A stretch of DNA of 64,000 bases from Hippophae tibetana (taxonomy: Eukaryota > Streptophyta > Magnoliopsida > Rosales > Elaeagnaceae), in contig CM072810.1 in the NCBI GenBank assembly GCA_037013495.1, positions 49,338,843-49,402,842 of the forward strand, read 5' to 3'. The notes under the pieces are model-generated. The model searched no databases, was not told the origin of the DNA, and saw nothing but the letters and a program-made list of their open reading frames with translations. A program made the position numbers and the translations under genes. This document shows positions 13,476-27,030 of the stretch, piece after piece. Position 1 is the stretch's first letter. Each line of letters opens with the position of its first letter.

Positions 13476-14924
13476 TGATTTGGCCCCACAAAAGAACCAC
13501 ATTTTTGTACGCAAATTCCATCGTTTACATCATTTTCCGAGGGTTTTAAGTGTTTGTCTCACAATTTCCGTTGTACTTAGTTTCTATTTTATTCAAAAGA
13601 GCCGTAAAGGAGATTTTGGTGCAAACAAAGGGTTCTTTATTTATGCGTTCAATCAATATCTATGCTTCCAAAAAACAAATAAGGGAAGAGAAAAAGAAAG
13701 GAGGTACTGTTCACATTTTAAAAAAGAATAAAACATTTGATAAATCGCAATTTCAACTTTAAAAGATTATAACTTTTGACTCAGGTATTGAAACGACTAT
13801 ATATTTATATGAAACCGAAGCTCTTAGCGATTCACACAATATGAGATGGCCTCAAATTTGGAATATCATTTTTGTACCGAAATTTCACCATTTACATCAT
13901 TTATTGAGGGTTATAGGTTTTTTGCCCACCATTTCCGTTGTACTTTCTTTCAATTTTATTCAAAAGAACCGTAAAGGAGATTTTGTTGCAAACAAAGGGT
14001 TCTTTATTTATGCGTTCAATCAATATCTATGCTTCCAAAGAACAAATAAGGGAAGAGAAAAAGAAAGGAGGTACTGTTCACATTTTAAAAAAGAATAAAA
14101 CATTTGATAAATCGCAATTTCAACCTTAAAAGAAGATAACTTTTGACTCGGGTATTGAAACGACTATATTATTATATGAAACCGAAGCTCTTAGAGATTC
14201 ACACAATATGAGATGGCCTCAAATTTGGAATATGATTTTTGTACCTAAATTTCACCATTTCCATCATTCATTGAGGGTTTTTAGTTTTTTCCCACCATTT
14301 CCGTTGTACTTACCTTCGATTTTATTCAAAAGATCCGTAAAGGAGATATTGGTGCAAACAAAGGGTCCTTTTATTTATGAGTTCAATACCTATATATTCT
14401 TCCAAAAAAATTAGTAAAGAAAAAGGAAAAGGCTACTGTTCCCATTTAAAAAAGAAACAAAACTTTTGATAAATCGGAGTTCCAACTTTAAACGACGATA
14501 AAAGCTTACTTGCATATTGAGACAACTATTTTAATATATCAAAATGAAGCCCGAACCGATTCAAAAAATCTGATTTGGCCCCACGAAGGAACCACATTTT
14601 TGTACCCAAATTCAATCGTTTACATCATTTACCGAGGGTTTGTCTCACCATTACCGTTGTACTTACTTTCTATTATATTGAAAAGAGCCGTAAAGGAGAT
14701 TTTTGTTCAAACAAATTGTTCTTTATTTTTTTGTTAAATCAATATATATTCTTCCAAAAAAATATGAGAAAATTGAAAGGAAATGGCTATTGTTCCCATA
14801 TTAAAAACGAACAAAACATTTGATAAATCGGAGTTCCAACTTTAAAGGACGATAATTTTTTACTATTGTATCGAAACAACTATTATAATATATCAAATTG
14901 AAGCCCGTACCGATTCAAACCATC
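13476..14924. repeat. Four-monomer unit C-A/C-A-B with a short B
   Basis: Monomers start at 13476, 13842 (A/C), 14209 and 14571. The final B is only 354 bp because GAGGGTTTTAAGTGTTTGTC is shortened to GAGGGTTTGTC. Confidence 0.85.
14571..14924. repeat. Shortest monomer in the array (354 bp)
   Basis: A 9-bp deletion near 14638 removes one copy of GTTT and the bases between it and a second GTTT. That fits slipped-strand deletion between direct repeats. The rest is a normal type B with ACCATTACCGTTG. Confidence 0.85.
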
Positions 14925-16378
14925 TGATTTGGCCACACAAAGAAACCACATTTTTGTACGCAAATTCCATCGTTTACATCATTTACCGTGGGTGTTAAGT
15001 GTTTGTCTCACAATGTCCGTTGTACTTACTTTCTATTTTATTCAAAAGAGCCGTAAAAGAGATTTTCGTGCAAACAAAGGGTTCTTTATTTATGCGTTCA
15101 ATCAATACCTATGCTTCCAAAGAACAAATAAGGGAAGAGAAAAAGAAAGGAGGTAGTGTTCACATTTTCAAAAAGAATAAACATTTCATAAATCGCAATT
15201 TCAACTTTAAAAGATGATAACTTTTGACTCGGGTATTGAAACGACTATATTATTATATGAAACCGAAGCTCTTAGCGATTCACACAATATGAGATGGCCT
15301 CAAATTTGGAATATCATTTTTGTACCTAAATTTCACGATTTCCATCATTCATTGAGGGTTTTTAGTTTTTTCCCACCATTTCCGTTGTACTTACCTTCGA
15401 TTTTATTCAAAAGATCCATAAAGGAGATATTGGTGCAAACAAAGGGTCCATTTATTTATGTGTTCAATACCTATATATTCTTCCAAAAAAATGAGTGAAG
15501 AAAAAGGAAAAGGCCATTGTTCCCATTTAAAAAATGAACAAAACATTTGATAAATCGGAGTTCCAAATTTAAAGGACGATAAACTTTTACATGCATATCG
15601 AGACAACTATTATAATATATCAAATTGAATATCATACCGATTCAAACCATCTGATTTGGCCCCATAGAGGAACCACATATTTGTACACAAATTCCATCGT
15701 TTACATCATTTACCGAGGGTCTTAAGTGTTTGTCTCACCATTTCTGTTGTTCTTACTTTCTCTTATATTGAAAAGAGGTGTAAAGGAGATATTTGTCCAA
15801 ACAAATTGTTCTTTATTTATGTGTTAAATCAACATATATTCTTCCAAAAATAATATGAGAAAAGTGAAAGGAAATGGCTATTGTTCCCATTTTAAAAACG
15901 AACAAAACATTTGATAAATCGGAGTTCCAACATTAAAGGACGATAAATTTTTACTCTGTTATCTAAACAACTTTTATAATATATCAAAATGAAGCCCATA
16001 CCGATTCAAACAATCTGATTTGGCCCCACAAAAGTACCACAGTTTTGTACCCAAATTCAATCTTTTACATCATTTACCGAGGGTTTTAAGTGTTTGTCTC
16101 ACCATTACCGTTGTACTTACTTTCTATTATATTGAAAAGAGCCGTAAAGGAGATTTTTGTTCAAACAAATTGTTCTTTATTTTTTGGTTAAATCAATATA
16201 TATTCTTCCAAAAAAATATGAGAAAATTGAAAGGAAATGGCTATTGTTCCCATATTAAAAACGAACAAAACATTTGATAAATCGGAGTTCCAACTTTAAA
16301 GGACGATAATTTTTTACTATTGTATCGAAACAACTATTATAATATATCAAATTGAAGCCCGTACCGATTCAAACCATC
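14925..16378. repeat. Four-monomer unit C-A-B1-B
   Basis: Monomers start at 14925, 15290, 15652 and 16016. The C copy has GGCCACACAAAGAAACC and CCGTGGGTGTTAAGTG, a distinctive haplotype. The last monomer begins with C-like CACAAAAGTACCACAG and continues as B (ATTACCGTTG). This is the only tandem B pair I see left of 42 kb. Confidence 0.83.
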
Positions 16379-17469
16379 TGATTTGGCCACACAAAGAAAC
16401 CACATTTTTGTACGCAAATTCCATCGTTTACATCATTTACCGTGGGTGTTAAGTGTTTGTCTCACAATGTCCGTTGTACTTACTTTCTATTTTATTCAAA
16501 AGAGCCGTAAAAGAGATTTTCGTGCAAACAAAGGGTTCTTTATTTATGCGTTCAATCAATACCTATGCTTCCAAAGAACAAATAAGGGAAGAGAAAAAGA
16601 AAGGAGGTAGTGTTCACATTTTAAAAAAGAATAAACATTTCATAAATCGCAATTTCAACTTTAAAAGATGATAACTTTTGACTCGGGTATTGAAACGACT
16701 ATATTATTATATGAAACCGAAGCTCTTAGCGATTCACACAATATGAGATGGCCTCAAATTTGGAATATCATTTTTGTACCTAAATTTCACGATTTCCATC
16801 ATTCATTGAGGGTTTTTAGTTTTTTCCCACCATTTCCGTTGTACTTACCTTCGATTTTATTCAAAAGATCCATAAAGGAGATATTGGTGCAAACAAAGGG
16901 TCCATTTATTTATGTGTTCAATACCTATATATTCTTCCAAAAAAATGAGTGAAGAAAAAGGAAAAGGCCATTGTTCCCATTTAAAAAATGAACAAAACAT
17001 TTGATAAATCGGAGTTCCAAATTTAAAATACGATAAACTTTTACATGCATATCGAGACAACTATTATAATATATCAAATTGAATATCATACCGATTCAAA
17101 CCATCTGATTTGGCCCCATAGAGGAACCACATATTTGTACGCAAATTCCATCGTTTACCTCATTTACTGGGGGTCTTAAGTGTTTGTCTCACCATTTCCG
17201 TTGTTCTTACTTTCTCTTATATTGAAAAGAGCTGTAAAGGAGATATTTGTCCAAACAAATTGTTCTTTATTTATGTGTTAAATCAACATATATTCTTCCA
17301 AAAATAATATGAGAAAAGTGAAAGGAAAAGGCTATTCTTCCCATTTTAAAAAGGAACAAAAAATTTGATAAATCGGAGTTCCAACATTAAAGGACGATAA
17401 ATTTTTACTCTGTTATCGAAACACCTATTATTATATATCAAAATGAAGCCCATACCGATTCAAACAATC
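16379..17469. repeat. Three-monomer unit C-A-B1
   Basis: Monomers start at 16379, 16744 and 17106. The C and A copies are near-identical to 14925-15651 at an offset of 1,454 bp. Similarity breaks down inside the B1 copy. Confidence 0.87.
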
Positions 17470-18563
17470 TGATTTGGCCCCAAAAAGGAACCACATTTTT
17501 GTTTGCAAATTCCATCGTTTACATCATTTTCCGAGGGTTTTAAGTGTTTGTCTCACAATTTCCGTTGTACTAACTTTCTATTTTATTCAAAAGTGCCGTA
17601 AAGGAGATTTTGGTGCAAACAAAGGGTTCTTTATTTATGCGTTCAATCAATATCTATGCTTCCAAAGAACAAATAAGGGAAGAGAAAAAGAAAGGACGTA
17701 CTGTTCACATTTTAAAAAAGAATAAAACATTTGATAAATCGCAATTTCAACTTTAAAAGATGATAACTTTTGACTCGGGTATTGAAACGACTATATTATT
17801 ATATGAAACCGAAGCTCTTAGCGATTCACACAATATGAGATGGCCTCAAATTTGGAATATCATTTTTGTACCTAAATTTCACGATTTCCATCATTCATTG
17901 AGGGTTTTTAGTTTTTTTCCACCATTTCCGTTGTACTTACCTTCGATTTTATTCAAAAGATCCATAAAGGAGATATTGGTGCAAACAAATGGTCCTTTTA
18001 TTTATGTGTTCAATCCCTATATATTCTTCCAAAAAAGAATGAGTAAAGAAAAAGGAAAAGCCCATTGTTCCCATTTAAAAAACGAACAAAATATTTGATA
18101 AATCGGAGTTCCAAATTTAAAGGACGATAAACTTTTACATGCATATCGAGACAACTATTATAATATATCAAATTGAATATCATACCGATTCAAACCATCT
18201 GATTTGGCCCCATAGAGGAACCACATATTTGTACACAAATTCCATCGTTTACATCATTTACCGAGGGTCTTAAGTGTTTGTCTCACCATTTCTGTTGTTC
18301 TTACTTTCTCTTATATTGAAAAGAGCTGTAAAGGAGATATTTGTCCAAACAAATTGTTCTTTATTTATGTGTTAAATCAACATATATTCTTCCAAAAATA
18401 ATATGAGAAAAGTGAAAGGAAAAGGCTATTGTTCCCATTTTAAAAAGGAACAAAAAATTTGATAAATCGGAGTTCGAACATTAAAGGACGATAAATTTCT
18501 ACTCTGTTATCTAAACACCTATTATTATATATCAAAATGAAGCCCATACCGATTCAAACAGTC
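17470..18563. repeat. Three-monomer unit C-A-B1
   Basis: Monomers start at 17470, 17836 and 18200. The A copy carries GGTGCAAACAAATGGTCC and AAAAAAGAATGAGTAAAG, both shared with the A at 19297. Confidence 0.87.
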
Positions 18564-20023
18564 TGATTTGGCCCCACAAAAGAACCACAGTTTTGTACAC
18601 AAATTCTATCGTTTACATCATTTTTCGAGGGTTTTAAGTGTTTGTCTCACAATTTCCGTTGTACTTACTTTCTATTTTATTCAAAAGTTCCGTAAGGGAG
18701 ATTTTGGTGCAAACAAAGGGTTCTTTATTTATGCGTTCAATCAATATCTATGTTTCCAAAAAACAAATAAGGGAAGAGAAAAAGAAAGGAGGTACTGTTC
18801 AGATTTTAAAAAAGAATAAAACATTTGATAAATCGCAATTTCAACTTTAAAAGATTATAACTTTTGACTAGGGTATTGAAACGACTATTTATTTATATGA
18901 AACCGAAGCTCTTAGCGATTCACACAATATGAGATGGCCTCAAATTTGGAATATCATTTTTGTACCTAAATTTCACCATTTACATCATTTATTGAGGGTA
19001 TTAGGTTTTTTGCCCACCATTTCCGTTGTACTTTCTTTCTATTTTATTCAAAAGAACCGTAAAGGAGATTTTGGTGCAAACAAAGGGTTCTTTATTTATG
19101 CGTTCAATCAATATCTATGTTTCCAAATAACAAATAAGTGAAGAGAAAAAGAAAGGAGGTACTGTTCACATTTTTAAAAATAATAAAACATTTGATAAAT
19201 CGCAATTTCAACCTTAAAAGAAGATAACTTTTGACTCGGTTATTGAAACGACTATATTATTATATGAAACCGAAGCTCTTAGAGATTCACACAATATGAG
19301 ATGGCCGCAAATTTGGAATATCATTTTTGTACCTAAATTTCACCATTTCCATCATTCATTGAGGGTTTTTAGTTTTTTCCCACCATTTCCGTTGTACTTA
19401 CCTTCGATTTTATTCAAAAGATCCATAAAGGAGATATTGGTGCAAACAAATGGTCCTTTTATTTATGTGTTCAATCCCTATATATTCTTCCAAAAAAGAA
19501 TGAGTAAAGAAAAAGGAAAAGGCCATTGTTCCCATTTAAAAAACGAACAAAACATTTGATAAATCGGAGTTCCAAATTTAAAGGACGATAAAGTTTTACA
19601 TGCATATCGAGACAACTATTATAATATATCAAATTGAATATCATACCGATTCAAACCATCTGATTTGGCCCCATAGAGGAACCACATATTTGTACACAAA
19701 TTCCATCGTTTACCTCATTTACCGGGGGTCTTAAGTGTTTGTCTCACCATTTCCGTTGTTCTTACTTTCTCTTATATTGAAAAGAGCTGTAAAGGAGATA
19801 TTTGTCCAAACAAATTGTTCTTTATTTATGTGTTAAATCAACATATATTCTTCCAAAAATAATATGAGAAAAGTGAAAGGAAAAGGCTATTGTTCCCATT
19901 TTAAAAAGGAACAAAAAATTTGATAAATCGGAGTTCCAACATTAAAGGACGATAAATTTTTACTCTGTTATCTAAACAACTATTATAATATATCAAAATG
20001 AAGCCCGTACGATTCAAACAGTC
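18564..20023. repeat. Four-monomer unit C-A/C-A-B1
   Basis: Monomers start at 18564, 18930 (A/C), 19297 and 19661. The purine run of the hybrid reads AAATAAGTGAAGAG. Confidence 0.87.
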
Positions 20024-21481
20024 TGATTTGGCCCCACAAAAGAACCACATTTGTGTACGCAAATTCCATCGTTTACATCATTTTCCGAGGGTTTTAAGTG
20101 TTTGTCTCACAATTTCCGTTGTACTAACTTTCTATTTTATTCAAAAGTGTCGTAAAGGAGATTTTGGTGCAAACAAAGGGTTCTTTATTTATGCGTCCAA
20201 TCAATATCTATGTTTCCAAAAAACAATTAAGGGAAGAGAAAAAGAAAGGAGGTACTGTTCACATTTTAAAAAAGAATAAAACATTTGATAAATCGCAATT
20301 CCAACTTTAATAGATTATAACTTTTGACTCAGGTATTGAAACGACTATATATTTATATGAAACCGAAGCTCTTAGCGATTCACACAATATGAGATGGCCT
20401 TAAATTTGGAATATCATTTTTGTACCTAAATTTCACCATTTACATCATTTATTGAGGGTTTTTAGTTTTTTGCCCACAATTTCCGTTGTATTTACTTTCT
20501 ATTTTATTCAAAAGAATCGTAAAGGAGATTTTGGTGCAAACAAAGGGTTCTTTATTTATGCGTTCAATCAATATCTATGCTTCCAAAGAACAAATAAGGG
20601 AAGAGAAAAAGAAAGGAGGTACTATTCACATTTTAAAAAAGAATAAAATATTTGATAAATCGCAATTTCAACTTTAAAAGAAGATAACTTTTGACTCGGG
20701 TATTGAAACGACTATATTATTTTATGAAACCGAAGCTCTTAGAGATTCACACAATATGAGATGGCCTCAAATTTGGAATATGATTTTTGTACCTAAATTT
20801 CACCATTTCCATCATTCATTGAGGGTTTTTAGTTTTTTCCCACCATTTCCGTTGTACTTACCTTCGATTTTTTTCAAAAGATCCATAAAGGAGATATTGG
20901 TGCAAACAAAGGGTCCTTTTATTTATGTGTTCAATACCTATATATTTTTCCAAAAAAATGAGTGAAGAAAAAGGAAAAGGCCATTGTTCCCATTTAAAAA
21001 AGGAACAAAACATTTGATAAATCGGAGTTCCAAATTTAAAGGACGATAAACTTTTACATGCATATCGAGACAACTATTATAATATATCAAATTGAATATC
21101 ATACCGATTCAAACCATCTGATTTGGCCCCATAGAGGAACCACATATTTGTACGCAAATTCCATCGTTTACATCATTTACCGAGGGTCTTAAGTGTTTGT
21201 CTCACCATTTCCGTTGTTCTTACTTTCTCTTATATTCAAAAGAGCTGTAAAGGAGATATTTGTCCAAACAAATTGTTCTTTATTTATGTGTTAAATCAAC
21301 ATATATTCTTCCAAAAATAATATGAGAAAAGTGAAAGGAAAAGGCTATTGTTCCCATTTTAAAAAGGAACAAAACATTTGATAAATCGGAGTTCCAACAT
21401 TAAAGGACGATAAATTTTACTCTGTTATCTAAACAACTTTTATAATATATCAAAATGAAGCCCATACCGATTCAAACAATC
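20024..21481. repeat. Four-monomer unit C-A/C-A-B1
   Basis: Monomers start at 20024, 20390 (A/C) and 20757, with B1 at 21119. The C tail of the hybrid contains GTACTATTCAC and AATAAAATATTTG. Both recur at about 24255-24290, marking the left end of the ten-monomer duplication. Confidence 0.87.
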
Positions 21482-22575
21482 TGATTTGGCCCCACAAAAG
21501 TACCACAGTTTTGTACGCAAATTCCATCGTTTACATCATTTTCCGAGGGTTTTAAGTGTTTGTCTCACAATTTCCGTTGTACTTACTTTCTATTTTATTC
21601 AAAAGAGCCGTAAAAGAAATTTAGGTGCAAACAAAGGGTTCTTTATTTATGCTTTCAATCAATATGTATGCTTCCAAAGAACAAATAAGGGAAGAGAAAA
21701 AGAAAGGAGCTACTGTTCACATTTTAAAAAAGAATAAAACATTTGATAAATCGCAATTTCAACATTAAAAAATGATAACTTTTGACTCGGGCATTGAAAC
21801 GACTATATTATTATATGAAACCGAAGCTCTTAGCGATTCACACAATATGAGATGGCCTCAAATTTGAAATATCATTTTTGTACCTAAATTTCACCATTTA
21901 CATCATTTATTGAGGGTTTTTAGTTTTTTGCCCACCATTTCCGTTGTACTTTCTTTCAATTTTATTCAAAAGATCCGTAAAGGAGATATTGGTGCAAACA
22001 AAGGGTTCTTTATTTATGTGTTCAATAGATATATATTCTTCCAAAAAAAATTAGTAAAGAAAAAGGAAAAGGCTACTGTTCCCATTTAAAAAAGAAACAA
22101 AACTATTGATAAATCGGAGTTCCAACTTTAAACGACGATAAAGTTTACTTGCATATCGAGACAACTATTTTAATATATCAAAATGAAGCCCGTACCGATT
22201 CAAAAAATCTGATGTGGCCCCACATAGGAACCACATTTTTGTTCCCAAATTCAATCGTTTACATCATTTACCGAGGGTTTTAAGTGTTTGTCTCACCATT
22301 ACCGTTGTACTTACTTTCTATTATATTGAAAAGAGCCGTAAAAAAGATTTTGGTGCAAACAAAGGGTTCTTTATTTATGCGTTCAATCAATATCTATGCT
22401 TCCAAAGAACAAATAAGGGAAGAGAAAAAGAAAGGAGCTACTGTTCACATTTTAAAAAAGAATAAAACATTTGATAAATCGCAATTTCAACTTTAAAAGA
22501 AGAGAACTTTTGACTCGGGTACTGAAACGACTATATTATTATATGAAACCGAAGCTCTTAGAGATTCACACAATA
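21482..22575. repeat. Three-monomer unit C-A-B/C
   Basis: Monomers start at 21482, 21848 and 22210. The last is B2 through AAAGAGCCGTAAAAAAGAT and C afterwards, a later crossover point than in the hybrids at 6191 or 12384. Confidence 0.86.
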
Positions 22576-23301
22576 TGAGATGGCCTCAAATTTGGAATAT
22601 GATTTTTGTACCTAAATTTCACCATTTCCATCATTCATTGAGGGTTTTTAGTTTTTTCCCACCATTTCCGTTGTACTTACCTTCGATTTTATTCAAAAGA
22701 TCCATAAAGGAGATATTGGTGCAAACAAAGGGTCCTTTTATTTATGTGTTCAATACCTATATATTCTTCCAAAAAAATGAGTGAAGAAAAAGGAAAAGGC
22801 CATTGTTCCCATTTAAAAAAGGAAAAAAACATTTGATAAATCGGAGTTCCAAATTTAAAGGACGATAAACTTTTACATGCATATCGAGACAACTATTATA
22901 ATATATCAAATTGAATATCATACCGATTCAAACCATCTGATTTGGCCCCATAGAGGAACCACATATTTGTACGCAAATTCCATCGTTTACATCATTTACC
23001 GAGGGTCTTAAGTGTTTGTCTCACCATTTCCGTTGTTCTTACTTTCTCTTATATTGAAAAGAGCTGTAAAGGAGATATTTGTCCAAACAAATTGTTCTTT
23101 ATTTATGTGTTAAATCAACATATATTCTTCCAAAAATAATATGAGAAAAGTGAAAGGAAAAGGCTATTGTTCCAATTTTAAAAAGGAACAAAAAATTTGA
23201 TAAATCGGAGTTCCAACATTAAAGGACGATAAATTTTTACTCTGTTATCTAAACAACTATTATAATATATCAAAATAAAGCCCGTACCAATTCAAACAGT
23301 C
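22576..23301. repeat. Two-monomer unit A-B1
   Basis: Monomers start at 22576 and 22938. In the A copy the dyad arm is altered to GGAAAAAAAC, as in its copy-2 counterpart at 26214. Confidence 0.86.
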
Positions 23302-24392
23302 TGATTTGGCCCCACAAAAGAACCACAGTTTTGTACGCAAATTCTATCGTTTACATCATTTTTCGAGGGTTTTAAGTGTTTGTCTCACAATTTCCGTTGT
23401 ACTTACTTTCTATTTTATTCAAAAGAGCCGTAAAGGAGATTTTAGTGCAAACAAAGGGTTCTTTATTTACGCGTTCAATCAATATCGATGCTTCCAAAGA
23501 ACAAATAAGGGAAGAGAAAAAGAAAGGAGGTACTGTTCACATTTTAAAAAAGAATAAAGATTTCATAAATCGCAATTTGAACTTTAAAAGATGATAACTT
23601 TTGACTCGGGTATTGAAACGACTATATTATTATATGAAACCGAAGCTCTTAGCGATTCACACAATATGAGAAGGCCTCAAATTTGGAATATCATTTTTGT
23701 ACCTAAATTTCACCATTTACATCATTTATTGAGGGTTTTTAGTTTTTTCCCACCATTTTTGTTGTACTTACTTTCGATTTTATTCAAAAGATCCATAAAA
23801 GAGATATTGGTGCAAACAAAGGGTCCTTTTATTTATGTGTTCAATCCCTATATATTCTTCCAAAAAAATGAGTGAAGAAAAAGGAAAAGGCTACTGTTCC
23901 TATTAAAAAAAGAACAAAACATTTGATAAATCGGAGTTCCAACTTGAAACGACGATAAAAGTTTACTTGCATATCGAGACAACTATTTTAATATATCAAA
24001 ATGAAGCTCGTACCGATTCAAAAAATCTGATGTGGCCTCACAAAGGAACCACATTTTTTAACCCAAATTCCATCGTTTACATCATTTACCGAGGGTTTAA
24101 GTGTTTGTCTCACAATTTCCGTTGTACTTACTTTCTATTTTATTCAAAAGTGCCGTAAAGGAGATTTTGGTGCAAACAAAGGGTTCTTTATTTATTCGTT
24201 CAATCAATATCTAAGCTTTCAAAGAACAAATAAGGGAAGAGAAAAAGAAAGGAGGTACTATTCACATTTTAAAAAAGAATAAAATATTTGATAAATCGCA
24301 ATTTCAACTTTAAAAAAAGATAACTTTTGACTCGGGTATTGAAACGACTATATTATTATATGAAACCGAAGCTCTTAGAGATTCACACAATA
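23302..24392. repeat. Three-monomer unit C-A-B/C containing the duplication junction
   Basis: Monomers start at 23302, 23667 (A with AAGGCCTC) and 24028 (B/C with TTTTTTAACCC). The junction between the two ten-monomer copies falls in the C part of 24028, between ATCTAAGCTTTC and GTACTATTCAC. Confidence 0.84.
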
Positions 24393-25118
24393 TGAGATGG
24401 CCTCAAATTTGGAATATGATTTTTGTACCGAAATTTCACCATTTCCATCATTCATTGAGGGTTTTTAGTTTTTTCCCACCATTTCCGTTGTACTTACCTT
24501 CGATTTTATTCAAAAGATCCATAAAGGAGATATTGGTGCAAACAAAGGGTCCTTTTATTTATGTGTTCAATACCTATATATTCTTCCAAAAAAATGAGTG
24601 AAGAAAAAGGAAAAGGCCATTGTTCCCATTTAAAAAAGGAACAAAACATTTGATAAATCGGAGTTCCAAATTTAAAGGACGATAAACTTTTACATGCATA
24701 TCGAGACAACTATTATAATATATCAAATTGAATATCATACCGATTCAAACCATCTGATTTGGCATCATAGAGGAACCACATATTTGTACGCAAATTCCAT
24801 CGTTTACATCATTTACCGAGGGTCTTAAGTGTTTGTCTCACCATTTCCGTTGTTCTTACTTTCTCTTATATTCAAAAGAGCTGTAAAGGAGATATTTGTC
24901 CAAACAAATTGTTCTTTATTTATGTGTTAAATCAACATATATTCTTCCAAAAATAATATGAGAAAAGTGAAAGGAAAAGGCTATTGTTCCCATTTTAAAA
25001 AGGAACAAAACATTTGATAAATCGGAGTTCCAACATTAAAGGACGATAAATTTTTACTCTGTTATCTAAACAACTTTTATAATATATCAAAATGAAGCCC
25101 ATACCGATTCAAACAATC
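24393..25118. repeat. Two-monomer unit A-B1
   Basis: Monomers start at 24393 and 24755. This is the copy-2 counterpart of 20757-21481; the B1 start carries a private GGCATCATAG. Confidence 0.85.
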
Positions 25119-26213
25119 TGATTTGGCCCCACAAAAGTACCACAGTTTTGTACGCAAATTCCATCGTTTACATCATTTTCCGAGGGTTTTAAGTGTTTGT
25201 CTCACAATTTCCGTTGTACTTACTTTCTATTTTATTCAAAAGAGCCGTAAAAGAAATTTAGGTACAAACAAAGGGTTCTTTATTTATGCGTTCAATCAAT
25301 ATCTATGCTTCCAAAGAACAAATAAGGGAAGAGAAAAAGAAAGGAGCTACTGTTCACATTTTAAAAAAGAATAAAACATTTGATAAATCGCAATTTCAGC
25401 ATTAAAAAATGATAACTTTTGACTCGGGCATTGAAACGACTATATTATTATATGAAACCGAAGCTCTTAGCGATTCACACAATATGAGATGGCCTCAAAT
25501 TTGAAATATCATTTTTGTACCTAAATTTCACCATTTACATCATTTATTGAGGGTTTTTAGTTTTTTGCCCACCATTTCCGTTGTACTTTCTTTCAATTTT
25601 ATTCAAAAGATCCGTAAAGGAGATATTGGTGCAAACAAAGGGTTCTTTATTTATGTGTTCAATAGAAATATATTCTTCCAAAAAAAATTAGTAAAGAAAA
25701 AGGAAAAGGCTACTGTTCCCATTTAAAAAAGAAACAAAACTTTTGATAAATCGGAGTTCCAACTTTAAACGACGATAAAAGTTTACTTGCATATCGAGAC
25801 AACTATTTTAATATATCAAAATGAAGCCCGTACCGATTCAAAAAATCTGATGTGGCCCCACATAGGAACCACATTTTTGTTCCCAAATTCAATCGTTTAC
25901 ATCATTTACCGAGGGTTTTAAGTGTTTGTCTCACCATTACCGTTGTACTTACTTTCTATTATATTGAAAAGAGCCGTAAAAAAGATTTTGGTGCAAACAA
26001 AGGGTTCTTTATTTATGCGTTCAATCAATATCTATGCTTCCAAAGAACAAATAAGGGAAGAGAAAAAGAAAGGAGCTACTGTTCACATTTTAAAAAAGAA
26101 TAAAACATTTGATAAATCGCAATTTCAACTTTAAAAGAAGAGAACTTTTGACTCGGGTACTGAAACGACTATATTATTATATGAAATCGAAGCTCTTAGA
26201 GATTCACACAATA
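25119..26213. repeat. Three-monomer unit C-A-B/C
   Basis: Monomers start at 25119, 25485 and 25848, the copy-2 counterpart of 21482-22575. It keeps the late B-to-C crossover and the AAAAAAGATTTTGG variant. Confidence 0.86.
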
Positions 26214-26939
26214 TGAGATGGCCTCAAATTTGGAATATGATTTTTGTACCTAAATTTCACCATTTCCATCATTCATTGAGGGTTTTTAGTTTTTTCCCAC
26301 CATTTCCGTTGTACTTACCTTCGATTTTATTCAAAAGATCCATAAAGGAGATATTGGTGCAAACAAAGGGTCCTTTTATTTATGTGTTCAATACCTATAT
26401 ATTCTTCCAAAAAAATGAGTGAAGAAAAAGGAAAAGTCCATTGTTCCCATTTAAAAAAGGAAAAAAACATTTGATAAATCGGAGTTCCAAATTTAAAGGA
26501 CGATAAACTTTTACATGCATATCGAGACAACTATTATAATATATCAAATTGAATATCATACCGATTCAAACCATCTGATTTGGCCCCATAGAGGAACCAC
26601 ATATTTGTACGCAAATTCCATCGTTTACATCATTTACCGAGGGTCTTAAGTGTTTGTCTCACCATTTCCGTTGTTCTTACTTTCTCTTATATTGAAAAGA
26701 GCTGTAAAGGAGATATTTGTCCAAACAAATTGTTCTTTATTTATGTGTTAAATCAACATATATTCTTCCAAAAATAATATGAGAAAATTGAAAGGAAATG
26801 GCTATTGTTCCCATATTAAAAACGAACAAAACATTTGATAAATCGGAGTTCCAACTTTAAAGGACGATAATTTTTTACTATTGTATCGAAACAACTATTA
26901 TAATATATCAAATTGAAGCCCGTACCGATTCAAACCATC
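26214..26939. repeat. Two-monomer unit A-B1 with a converted 3' end
   Basis: Monomers start at 26214 and 26576. From about 26788 the B1 copy switches to GAAAATTGAAAGGAAATGG, CCCATATTAAAAACG and TACTATTGTATCG. These belong to the B copies at 14571, 16016 and 36784, not to its duplicate at 22938. Confidence 0.85.
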
Positions 26940-27030
26940 TGATTTGCAAACACAAAGAAACCACATTTTTGTACGCAAATTCCATCGTTTACATCATTTA
27001 CCGTGGGTGTTAAGTGTTTGTCTCACAATG
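26788..27030. repeat. Patch of foreign satellite haplotype (conversion tract)
   Basis: This 243-bp minimal tract matches the haplotype of 14.76-15.03, 16.2-16.5 and 37.0-37.2 kb. Markers include TACTATTGTATCG, CACAAAGAAACC, CCGTGGGTGTTAAGTG and CACAATGTCC. The flanks match copy 1 of the ten-monomer duplication. The right edge lies before 27073, where AAAGGAG replaces the donor AAAAGAG. The likely cause is gene conversion or a double exchange after the duplication. Confidence 0.8.
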
